A stretch of DNA of 64,000 bases from assembly GCF_000018605.1 (NCBI RefSeq), contig NC_010003.1, forward strand, positions 400,001-464,000. Direction: 5' to 3'. The notes under the pieces were generated by a model. The model was not told the DNA's origin and did no database searches. It was given only the letters and a program-made list of their open reading frames with translations. Each line of letters starts with the position of its first letter. Position 1 is the first letter of the stretch. Made by a program: the position numbers and the translations under genes. Below are positions 47,115 through 54,722 of this stretch, piece by piece. The stretch is from Petrotoga mobilis SJ95 (lineage in GTDB: Bacteria > Thermotogota > Thermotogae > Petrotogales > Petrotogaceae).

Positions 47115-48544
47115 GGTTCTTTCCACTGATTGTTGAATTATCCGTTATTCTCAAGTAAAAGAACTTTTTGTCTCAACATCTCAAATTTGTTTCTTCCATA
47201 CATTATCCTTTTAATAACTTTCACTTTATTCACAGAACCTTTTGTTAGCCCATTGTTGTATTCATATACGATAGCATTTCTAACCGCTTGCATATCTCTT
47301 TTTAAACCGTTCACAAATTTATCTATTTTTCTGATTTTCAAGTTACTTGCTTTTTCTATCCATTCTTCAAGTTTTTCAACGTTCTTTGATTTCAACATCT
47401 GTTTGAATTCATTTACGAGGTCTATCATACTTTCAATAACAGGGTATATTGTATAATCTTTTCGTACAACTCTTTTGAAATAGCTTCTATTTTTTCAACT
47501 GGTCTGTACTGTAAACAGTACTTCTATGTATGTTCAGTAATTTTGATATTTTCCTTTTTGAGTAACCTTTGTTGTATAATTCCCTAACTTCTTTGACTGA
47601 CTTAAGCGTTGCCTTTTCTTTTTCAGAAGGAACCAGGTTTTTGTTTTCATCAACCATCTTTTCAATGTCCTGATCCTTTGTTTCTTCAATAACTAAAGAG
47701 GTACTGAACTTTTGATAGATATATTCTTTGCAATAATCCATTAGATTTTTTATTAAATGGAACCCGTCTGATATCTGAATAGCATCTGGATGGGCTTTCT
47801 CTATCGCCTTTTTATACGATATCGATCCGTCTCTTGATACCATTTGGATATTCTCGTATCCCTTTAGCCATTTTTCTAGTTCCTTGAACCCCTTCGGGGC
47901 GCTTCCCTTTGAGTTCAACATATCCACCACTTTGTGAGTTTCCAAATCGATCATGATACTTCCATATCTTTGCCCTCTTTTTATTGCAAAATCATCGATA
48001 CTTACCTTTTTTACTTTCCTTTTGTCTATCATGTGGATTATTTTTTTTTAATAAGTTGCATATCGAACTTTTACCTATATCCGCTATATCTTTACTTATC
48101 AACTTAGCTGCTTTTACAGAACTCATATTCATGCTTATATTCAGTATTTCCTTTTCCAACCTTTTCGTCCTTTTGAATTTTGGTTCCACAAAGTCAAGAG
48201 GTTCAGCAAACGTCTTTTTCTTACACTCTTTGTTTTCACAGAACATCTTTCTTCTTATTACAACTATCGTTGTTTTTTTACCTTGTATCGGTAAATCTTG
48301 AAAGCTTCTTTCATACCTTGAATGTACTTTTTTGGATGGTTTCCCACAATATGGACAGATTACTTCTTTTTTAGCTGATTTCACCCAAATTGTTATTCTA
48401 TCTCCCGATACTTCATGTTTAACGTATTCTAAGTTCTCATCCAACAACTTAACTATTTCTTCCATCCCTCTCATCCTCTCTCAAGTGATTTTCATCCATT
48501 GTATCACCAGAGGCTAATCAAGTCAACCGTTGATGGAAAGAACC
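47115..48544 (-). mobile_element. ISL3-family insertion sequence, probably inactive
   Basis: Inverted repeats GGTTCTTTCC at 47115-47124 and GGAAAGAACC at 48535-48544, with further similarity inward, define an element of about 1430 bp. No clear 8-bp target duplication is seen, which suggests a rearranged junction. The transposase gene has two frameshifts. Confidence 0.85.
47138..48474 (-). pseudogene. ISL3-family transposase broken into three frames
   Basis: The N-terminal part (47992-48474) has the zinc-finger pattern CPYC...CENKEC typical of ISL3 transposases. The DDE core (47487-48032) has SIDDFAIKRGQRYGSIMIDL, and the C-terminal part is at 47138-47428. The first shift falls in a run of nine A (near 48050) and the second in a run of six A (near 47492). 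In both cases removing one A restores the frame. They may be disabling mutations, homopolymer sequencing errors, or transcriptional slippage sites. Confidence 0.85.
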
Positions 48545-48829
48545 ACTTTTCGTTTAGTAAATGCGGTCGAAAAGAAGCTTGTCGAAAAATTTAAAATAGA
48601 TACTGATCAAAACAAACAGTTAGGTCAAATTATAAATGCGGCTTACCCTGATGAAAAGGATATTGTGCAAATACGTAATCGAATTAGACTCACATCTAAG
48701 AAGACTTTGATAAAAGAGTTTAATCATTTTGAAGGAAATTTAAGTATTTTTCAACCTGCAATCGATATAACGGACCAAGCTCTTAATAAGGAAAGGGTGG
48801 ATATCACTAATTTTGTAAACAGCTTATAA
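48545..48829 (+). pseudogene. C-terminal fragment of a gene cut by the ISL3 element
   Basis: The frame is open from the right end of the ISL3 element for about 95 codons to TAA at 48829. An ATG at 48530 lies inside the IS terminal repeat, so it is not the native start. The protein is helical and charged (IRNRIRLTSKKTLIKEFNHF, NLSIFQPAIDITDQAL) and not recognised. It probably belonged to a larger protein of the defence module; it may or may not be the same gene as 46897-47058. Confidence 0.55.
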
Positions 48830-49191
48830 AAATTAATACACTAAAACGCTATAATATTTCTTCTCTTCGAGTGGTTGCTGTGGAAAAAATGTTTAAAATA
48901 AAGGTTCCAAAATTCTAGAATATGAAATTATTGCAAGAGGTATATAATATATTTGATGCTACGAAAGTTTTTAGTTTTGTTATTTAGTAGAGCATAATTT
49001 TTAACAATTGAAATTGTTATACCTTTTAAAAATTTGATGCATCATTGATGGCCTTGAAAAACAATTTGCTGTATAAATATATATATATAAGAATTCATTG
49101 AAATTCGTTGCCTTATCTGAACTCCGAGATACCCTACTTCCCAATCTAATTAACAGCGAAATTAGAGTCAGAATGTGAGGGGGGACAAATT
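48830..49191 (+). other. AT-rich gap before the DUF3644 gene
   Basis: This 362-base, very AT-rich stretch has no convincing frame. A GAGGGGGGA ribosome site at its end serves the DUF3644 gene. A clear promoter was not identified. Confidence 0.4.
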
Positions 49192-50217
49192 ATGGGTAAG
49201 GGTAATACAATTAAAAATCTATTGCAAAATTCTATTGCTGCCTATTTTGCTGCTATTGAGATACATAATAAGCCTAATATTACTTATCGTTACGAAACAA
49301 CTACCTTGCTGCTCATAAATGCATGGGAACTAATATTAAAAGCTTTTATCAGAAAATATGTGAAAAGCAAAGATATTTTTGAAAATAATCGCCATACAAT
49401 CCCGTTTAATAAAGCAGTTAAATATGTAAATGATTATTTGAACAAGAAAAAAGCAAATAGTTTTACTGCTGTTGAAGAAAATCTATGTATCATAGAAGAA
49501 TATAGAAATAAAATTGTGCACTTCTATCAAGACTCTCTCGAGATGCTAATTTTTTCACTGATTGCGCGTTGTGCATTAAATTACGTTGAATTTGTTAAGG
49601 AGCATTTTTCGAGAGACATAATAGCTGAACAAGGGTTATTCATTATGCCTCTAGGATTTAAACAACCATTCAAACCTGAAGATTTTTTATCTAAAAAAGC
49701 AATAGATAACGTTCCTTCTAAGGAAGGAAAGGATTTCATCGATAACATCGTAAAAGTAATCGAAGATCTGAAAGAACAAAATATTGAGGATTCAATTGTT
49801 TTACCTTTTAGTGTTTATATAGAGAACGTTAAAAAAATAACTAACAGTGATGTATTAATTGCATTAACATCACCAGATCAAGCAGACGCGAAATTAGTAA
49901 AAGTGACCAAATATCAGTCTGTGAACGATCCCAGCGCCCTGAAAGTATCTTTATCTGACGACGAAATTTTTAATAAATTTCCTTTAACGTTTACTAATGT
50001 CCGTGATAAGTGTCGGGAAGAAATTCCAGGTTTTAAACAAAAGAAAGATTTTTATAATATTATGGATAAAATAAAAGAAGACCCAACCTTAAGTTATAAG
50101 CGAAAACTTGACCCTAAGAACGAGAGATCATCATCAAAATATTTCTATTCCGAATTGGTAATAGATGAAATAAAAAAAGAATATAATCAAAGTAATGAAC
50201 ACCATACTCAAACTTAA
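49192..50217 (+). CDS. DUF3644 protein with a HEPN-type RNxxxH motif
   Basis: This 341-residue protein has an N-terminal helical domain of DUF3644 type (LINAWELILKAFIRKY) containing R105-N106-x3-H110 in EEYRNKIVHFY. That is the RNase motif of HEPN proteins, which often act as toxins or abortive-infection effectors. The C-terminal 200 residues are not recognised. It has its own GAGGGGGGA ribosome site and is the last gene before the right island repeat. Its role as the effector of the MTase-HerA-NurA module is inference from position. Confidence 0.78.
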   Translation: MGKGNTIKNLLQNSIAAYFAAIEIHNKPNITYRYETTTLLLINAWELILKAFIRKYVKSKDIFENNRHTIPFNKAVKYVNDYLNKKKANSFTAVEENLCIIEEYRNKIVHFYQDSLEMLIFSLIARCALNYVEFVKEHFSRDIIAEQGLFIMPLGFKQPFKPEDFLSKKAIDNVPSKEGKDFIDNIVKVIEDLKEQNIEDSIVLPFSVYIENVKKITNSDVLIALTSPDQADAKLVKVTKYQSVNDPSALKVSLSDDEIFNKFPLTFTNVRDKCREEIPGFKQKKDFYNIMDKIKEDPTLSYKRKLDPKNERSSSKYFYSELVIDEIKKEYNQSNEHHTQT

Positions 50218-50301
50218 TCTTAACTTTGACCGTTGGACCTTGTTTTTAGTAAACTGAATGTAAAAAAGTGAATTTGTAAGGGTAAAATAACTATTTTTTT
50301 C

Positions 50302-50407
50302 GTAGCAACATTTTTAAAAAGCAGAAAAAGTTCAAAACACTATTTTCTCAATTATTCATGCCTGTTTTAAAATTCTTACGTTTTTATAACTGTCAAACTC
50401 AGGAAAA
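50302..50407 (+). repeat. Copy A of the dispersed repeat family
   Basis: This segment of about 106 bases, GTAGCAACATTTTT to AACTCAGGAAAA, matches the inverted copy at 56164-56270 over most of its length and the partial copy at 53415-53480. Copies A and C are in opposite orientation around a 6-kb resistance and efflux segment. Confidence 0.75.
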
Positions 50408-50472
50408 TACAGAACCACCCTGACGTAAAAAGCTTACAGTAGGCTATGTTTGCCGAAGTGTACTCTGCCACT

Positions 50473-50505
50473 AGGATGTACCAGACTGGTACAACATCCT
50501 TTTTA
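50473..50505 (+). terminator. Hairpin terminator left of the right island repeat
   Basis: The arms AGGATGTACCAG and CTGGTACAACATCCT pair with a 2-base bulge and one-base loop, followed by TTTTTATA. It lies 12 bases before the duplicated rlmD end. Confidence 0.75.
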
Positions 50506-50516
50506 TACTCTTAAGG

Positions 50517-50550
50517 CACGTTGAGTCAATAGTATTGATGACGAGGATAG
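50517..50550 (+). repeat. Right direct repeat (attR-like): duplicated rlmD 3' end
   Basis: The 34 bases match 40078-40111 with one difference (A for G). Translated in frame they give HVESIVLMTRI, the C-terminus of RlmD, but there is no gene in front. This is the scar expected of an element inserted at the 3' end of rlmD. Confidence 0.8.
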
Positions 50551-50694
50551 GTTAACTATCTAATACAGCTCTATAGTCAAATTCACTTAATCCCCAAACT
50601 GTTTTCTTACCTTATAATAACCAGCTATAAATGGAACCTATGGTGTTTAAATCTTTGTAAAGCCAAAAAACTGAGAACCACCTTTTTCCACCTA

Positions 50695-50731
50695 TTTTAA
50701 GTTTCTTATCCATACATATTATACGAGGAGG
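50695..50731 (+). promoter_or_regulatory. Leader repeat, copy 1 (before the MOSC gene)
   Basis: TTTTAAGTTTC, ATCCATA, ATATTAT and CGAGG occur in this order here and again at 51253-51289, each copy ending at the ribosome site of the next gene. The shared leader suggests common regulation of the MOSC and DUF6440 genes or duplication of a gene-start cassette. Confidence 0.55.
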
Positions 50732-50739
50732 AATAGGAT

Positions 50740-51174
50740 ATGGCAAGGGTTACGGCAGTTAATATAAGCCAGAAAAAGGGAGTGATAAAGGAGCCGATAC
50801 CTTTGGGGTATTTCAAGGAAAACCACGGTCTGATGGGGGATGCCCATGCTGGAGAATGGCACAGACAAGTGAGCCTATTAGGCCAGGAAAGTATCGATAA
50901 GATTGCTGCATTGGGCATCGAGGGCCTTAGTGCGGGAAAATTTGCAGAGAACCTCACGACAGAGGGTATAGATTTATATAAATATCCCGTAGGGACAAGG
51001 CTCAAGATAGGCGAGACAGTAATGGAAATCAGTCAGATTGGCAAAAAATGTCATACAAAATGTGCAATCTTTGAACAAGTGGGTAGGTGCGCTATGCCCA
51101 TGGAAGGAGTGTTCACAAAGGTAATAAAGGGCGGATATATACATCCTGGAGATGAGATAGAGGTCCTGGAATAA
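50740..51174 (+). CDS. MOSC-domain protein
   Basis: This stand-alone MOSC protein of 144 residues has [19 protein letters not shown] (residues 31-49) and the cysteine-bearing segment KKCHTKCAIFEQVGRC, as in small MOSC proteins of anaerobes. The probable role is sulfur transfer or Mo-cofactor handling. It has a GGAGGAATAGG ribosome site. Base composition is richer in G+C than the island to its left, and it resembles Clostridia homologues, so recent transfer is likely. The other MOSC gene, at 1-324, is a separate, more AT-rich paralogue. Confidence 0.88.
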   Translation: MARVTAVNISQKKGVIKEPIPLGYFKENHGLMGDAHAGEWHRQVSLLGQESIDKIAALGIEGLSAGKFAENLTTEGIDLYKYPVGTRLKIGETVMEISQIGKKCHTKCAIFEQVGRCAMPMEGVFTKVIKGGYIHPGDEIEVLE

Positions 51175-51252
51175 TTCAAGGTCTTTTTTATTATGGCGGT
51201 TTTCCTATTAAAATGAATTTAATCAATACTCCTGGCAGATTTTTAGTACCAT

Positions 51253-51289
51253 TTTTAAGTTTCACATCCATAAATATTATTCGAGGGAG
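51253..51289 (+). promoter_or_regulatory. Leader repeat, copy 2 (before the DUF6440 gene)
   Basis: This matches 50695-50731 in the order TTTTAAGTTTC, ATCCATA, ATATTAT, CGAGG and ends at the ribosome site of the 66-residue protein. Confidence 0.55.
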
Positions 51290-51297
51290 ATTTTTAT

Positions 51298-51498
51298 ATG
51301 TTTAAAAAACAGAAGAAAGAGGAAAGGTTTGTCATTAAAGAAGAACAATCATTAGGATTAGGTGCTATTTATATCGTTGTTGATACTCGAACTGGAGTTA
51401 ATTATTTAATGAATACTGGTATTGGGCCAAAGGGTATTACACCTTTATTAGATTCAGAAGGTAAAGTAATTGTTGACAAGTTAAGAATAAAGCAATGA
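51298..51498 (+). CDS. DUF6440 family protein
   Basis: This 66-residue protein has the pattern LGLGAIYIVVDTRTGVNYLM and GITPLLDSEGKVIVD, as in small Firmicutes proteins of DUF6440. Function is unknown. It has a GAGGGAGA ribosome site and follows the MOSC gene by 123 bases. Confidence 0.75.
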   Translation: MFKKQKKEERFVIKEEQSLGLGAIYIVVDTRTGVNYLMNTGIGPKGITPLLDSEGKVIVDKLRIKQ

Positions 51499-51779
51499 CG
51501 CATATAATGGCAGTCTGTCTGCTCCCACTTCTGGCGCCGAAACTTCAAGTCAAGTCCGTGGCATTGGTGTCAAGGATTGAGGAATAGAAGGACTGTAAAT
51601 GACTCGTTAAGTTTGTTTATTTGCTTGTTTGTTGGATATATATGAAACTTGTATGTTTTTAACATCCTAATTTCCTTCATATAATTGTATACTTTAATTT
51701 TACACAACTTAAAACAGTTTTCATTTCTCCAATAAATTGAAGAAGGTTTCTATTGGATTTTCATAAATCAACCTTTGGT
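51499..51779. other. Gap between the DUF6440 gene and acr3
   Basis: This 281-base gap separates convergent genes. I saw no strong terminator and no gene. Confidence 0.35.
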
Positions 51780-52829
51780 TTATGCATACTTGAACCATTC
51801 TTTTGTACTATTTGCAATCTTTACAAGTATCAACATAACAGGGACCTCAGTTAGAACACCAACTATTGTTGCAAGAGCGGCAGGACTTTGTGTACCGAAA
51901 AGAGAGATCGCAACAGCGACAGCAAGTTCAAAGAAATTTGACGCTCCAATCATACTGGCCGGTGCAGCAATATCATGCGGCAGTTTTAACGCCTTACTTG
52001 AAAAATAGGCTATGAAAAAAACAAGGAATGTTTGTATGATCAAGGGTATTGCAATCAGAATTATGTGTAGAGGGTTAGCAAGAATTACATCGCCTTGGAA
52101 TGAAAAAATGATGATTAATGTTAAAAGAAGTCCAATGGTTGTGACATTTCCGAACTTCGGAATAAATTGGTTTTGAAGATACTCCAGGCCGTGCTTGCGG
52201 GTAATATAGTTCCGAGTTATCACTCCGCCTACAAGTGGAATGACAACGAACAAAACTACCGAAAGAATCAACGTGTCCCATGGAATAGATACACCTCCGA
52301 CTCCAAGTAGGAATGCTACGATCGGAGTGAAAGCAACAAGGATAATCAAATCATTAGTTGCAACCTGCACCACAGTATACGCAGCATTGCCATTTGTCAG
52401 ATGGCTCCATACGAATACCATTGCAGTACAAGGTGCAGCTCCCAGAAGTATGGCGCCTGCCAGATACTCCTGGGCAAGCTCTACAGGGATAAGTGTTTTG
52501 AAAATTACAAAGAAAAATAACCAGGCGATTCCGAACATAGTGAAAGGCTTGATGAGCCAGTTTATCACCCATGTTACAAAAAGCCCTTTTGGATTTTTGC
52601 CCACGTTCTTAATACTTTGAAAATCGACCTTCAGCATCATGGGATAGATCATGAACCAGATGAGTATGGCAATCGGTATGGATACATTGGCATACTCGAA
52701 GCGTCCGAGAAACTCAGGAATTCCAGGAAGGAATCTACCAATCAGTACACCTGCAATCATGCACAAGATAACCCACACTGTAAGATATTTTTCAAAAAAA
52801 CTGATCCCTGTATTTTCGCTTTTTTTCAT
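51780..52829 (-). CDS. arsB: Arsenite efflux permease ACR3
   Basis: This member of the BART superfamily has ten predicted membrane helices and 349 residues from the ATG at 52829. That start has GAAGGGTGG before it; a TTG at 52844 would put the ribosome site inside the gene. Family hallmarks are AILLGAAPCTAMVFVWSHLT, with the essential cysteine, and the double TNGNAAYTVVQVATNDLIIL stretch. It exports arsenite. It lies downstream of arsR on the same strand, with an ArsR-type operator in the gap. Confidence 0.93.
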   Translation of the reverse strand: MKKSENTGISFFEKYLTVWVILCMIAGVLIGRFLPGIPEFLGRFEYANVSIPIAILIWFMIYPMMLKVDFQSIKNVGKNPKGLFVTWVINWLIKPFTMFGIAWLFFFVIFKTLIPVELAQEYLAGAILLGAAPCTAMVFVWSHLTNGNAAYTVVQVATNDLIILVAFTPIVAFLLGVGGVSIPWDTLILSVVLFVVIPLVGGVITRNYITRKHGLEYLQNQFIPKFGNVTTIGLLLTLIIIFSFQGDVILANPLHIILIAIPLIIQTFLVFFIAYFSSKALKLPHDIAAPASMIGASNFFELAVAVAISLFGTQSPAALATIVGVLTEVPVMLILVKIANSTKEWFKYA

Positions 52830-52960
52830 ATAACCACCCTTCAAATTCTATTTGATTTTTTGCAAAATCTATAGGACCTCTTCAACTTCTAAGATCTTGG
52901 TATAAGAGATAACTTCTCCATTCAAACTGTGCCTACGCCACTTTCAATAAAATACTGTCA

Positions 52961-52980
52961 ATATCAAATAATTTTGATGT
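52961..52980. promoter_or_regulatory. Second ArsR-type operator, overlapping the arsR stop codon
   Basis: ATATCAAA-TAAT-TTTGATGT is a near-perfect palindrome and nearly repeats the operator at 53338-53357. It contains the last codons and stop of arsR, so it lies between arsR and acr3 and could give acr3 its own ArsR-controlled promoter. Confidence 0.65.
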
Positions 52981-53326
52981 GTTTTTCTGTTTTAAAATTA
53001 TTATTAGATGGCTGGGTTTTACAGCAATTGTTTCCTTCTTTAACCGCTTTAGGGGTTGTCAGCCTTTTGAGCAAAGTAGCCGCATAGGCACTGCCCTTCT
53101 CACTAATTGTGTAGTACGTCCATTTCCCTTCCTTCCTGCTCTCTACAACACCTGATTCAACCAGAATTTTCATGTGGTAGGAAAGTCTCGACTGCCTCAA
53201 GTTCAGCTGTTCTTGCAAAACACATGCACACTTTTCACCGCTGCGAAGTAGTTGCAGTATTCGCAGACGTGTTTCATCGCAAAACGCTTTAAATACCTTT
53301 GCCTGTTCCTTATAAATAGTTGCCAA
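52964..53326 (-). CDS. arsR: ArsR/SmtB-family repressor
   Basis: The 120-residue winged-helix protein contains the metal-binding motif CACVL (in KCACVLQEQL, about residues 32-41), as in arsenite-sensing ArsR, and the DNA-reading helix LRQSRLSYHMKILVESGVV. It should repress itself and acr3 until arsenite binds. A C-terminal pair of cysteines (NNCCKT) adds possible ligands. Operators are seen on both sides. Confidence 0.92.
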   Translation of the reverse strand: MATIYKEQAKVFKAFCDETRLRILQLLRSGEKCACVLQEQLNLRQSRLSYHMKILVESGVVESRKEGKWTYYTISEKGSAYAATLLKRLTTPKAVKEGNNCCKTQPSNNNFKTEKHIKII

Positions 53327-53337
53327 GATATCACCTC

Positions 53338-53357
53338 ATATCAAAATTATTTGATAT
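53338..53357. promoter_or_regulatory. ArsR operator upstream of arsR
   Basis: The palindrome ATATCAAA-ATTA-TTTGATAT is centred 21 bases before the arsR start and fits the usual ArsR-family 8-4-8 or 12-2-12 operators. A further half-site at 53376-53383 may extend it. Confidence 0.7.
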
Positions 53358-53414
53358 GATACTATTATATACATCATATCAAATTTTGTCAATGTGTTTG
53401 AAAAAGTTTTTGAA

Positions 53415-53480
53415 ATAGCAACATTTTTGAAAAGCAGAAAAAGTTAAAAACACTTTTTTAATCATTCTTACCTGTTTTAA
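53415..53480 (+). repeat. Copy B (partial) of the dispersed repeat family
   Basis: About 66 bases match the left part of copy A (TAGCAACATTTTT, AAAAGCAGAAAAAGTT, CTGTTTTAA) with small gaps. The right half present in copies A and C is missing. Confidence 0.65.
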
Positions 53481-53900
53481 CTATGCTGAAAGAGAAGGTC
53501 TTTTGTAATCGAATATCTTATTGCTTATTTCTATTATGGCTTAAAGAATTTTCTATAAGCTACTTGTTTTTATTCTCTTCTTAATATAAACTATTATATG
53601 ATATATATAAAAAACTATTCCTGAAAAAGGGACAAAATAAAATGGGACAAAGCAAAGATCTATGGATACTTACTGGTCCAAAAGATATAAGCAACTATAA
53701 AATGACCTGTATACAATTGACAAACATATGTCTGCAAAATCCAGTGCAACCATTTATGAAGTAAGTTTTGAAAGGAACACTTACAGTTCTTAGACAAAAA
53801 GGAGAGAGAAATCCCTCCAAGTTAGTCGGCAGCTGGTTGACACTCATTTTAAATTCCTAATATTTTTATTGGGTACTATACAAGGGAGGGGATTTTTAAT

Positions 53901-54608
53901 ATGGGTATGGGAAAATCAACAATAGAACAGAAACGGCTGAATGCTGACCTATGGATAGTTCTTATTACTACTTTTGCAGCTCTTGGAATATGTATGGCTT
54001 TTCAAAGCCAGTTTAACAACGTGGTCAAGAATGTGCAAATACCCATTTTGTTAAGAACTTTGTCTGCTGCCATATGTCAATTTAGTATCGCCGGATTAGG
54101 AATTAGCATTGTAGCAATTTATAGAAAAGAAAGCTTTTTTTCACATGGTTTAAGGTTAAAAGGTACTTTGATGTCCATTGCCCTCAGCGTACTTTGCTTT
54201 TTCCCATATATCATTTTTTTAAGTATAACAAAACCGATAACAAGTTATTTGCCTTTTCAGGCTGTATGGGTGACGAAAGAAGCTCTATCGAGTGGGTTCC
54301 CTGTTAATGTAATAACAATGTTAATTATTGCCACAGCGTGGGGCTTTTTTGAGGGCTTTAACTATGTGGTAATCAGCGATAAAATTAATCAGAGGTTTCC
54401 TTCCAAAAACAGATTTCTCAATTGGGGTGCTATTTTTTGTGCGATAGCGTGTATTTTAATACACAGTTTGATAGGTGTTACCCTTTTAGGTTTCATTGAA
54501 ATGTTAACTGTAATTATCATTATTTATGGTATGCTAATAGTGAGAGAAATCACAGGAAATGCATGGGGATGCATATTCATTTTTGTGTTTTTATGGAATG
54601 CGTTTTAA
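53901..54608 (+). CDS. CPBP-like integral membrane protein
   Basis: This 235-residue protein has about seven hydrophobic segments. The glutamate in WGFFEGFNYVV and the histidine in ILIHSLIGV sit in helices, as in CPBP (CAAX protease and bacteriocin-processing) proteins, but the second glutamate of the usual EExxxR motif is replaced (FEGFNY). It may be inactive or a distant relative. It precedes the MFS transporter gene by 114 bases. Confidence 0.6.
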   Translation: MGMGKSTIEQKRLNADLWIVLITTFAALGICMAFQSQFNNVVKNVQIPILLRTLSAAICQFSIAGLGISIVAIYRKESFFSHGLRLKGTLMSIALSVLCFFPYIIFLSITKPITSYLPFQAVWVTKEALSSGFPVNVITMLIIATAWGFFEGFNYVVISDKINQRFPSKNRFLNWGAIFCAIACILIHSLIGVTLLGFIEMLTVIIIIYGMLIVREITGNAWGCIFIFVFLWNAF

Positions 54609-54722
54609 AAAAGAGTTTTTTGAGAATTTAACCTTAAATTTGTAAATCTAATCAGTTACCAAAAATGCCTATACTAGGCATTAGAATTTATTCAAATCTT
54701 AAATCAACGGAGAGATTTTAAT

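Larger units (their letters stand above)
50218..50739. other. Island right border region
   Basis: This 522-base stretch has no gene. It holds repeat copy A (50302-50407), a terminator hairpin (50473-50505), the duplicated rlmD 3' end (50517-50550), and the start of a leader shared with the DUF6440 gene (50695-50731). Confidence 0.7.
53327..53900. other. Gap between arsR and the CPBP-like gene
   Basis: This 574-base stretch contains the arsR operator, a second half-site (53376-53383), partial dispersed repeat B (53415-53480), and a 40-codon frame from ATG at about 53642 that I cannot recognise. A GGGAGGGG ribosome site at its end serves the next gene. Nothing else is supported. Confidence 0.5.

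Noticed and set aside
46960..47154. Minus-strand 64-codon frame across the ISL3 left end
   Set aside because: It crosses the IS boundary and is antisense to the gene fragment at 46897-47058.
48530..48544. ATG at 48530 as start of the 99-codon gene
   Set aside because: The ATG lies in the ISL3 terminal repeat, so the frame is a truncated older gene read into the IS.
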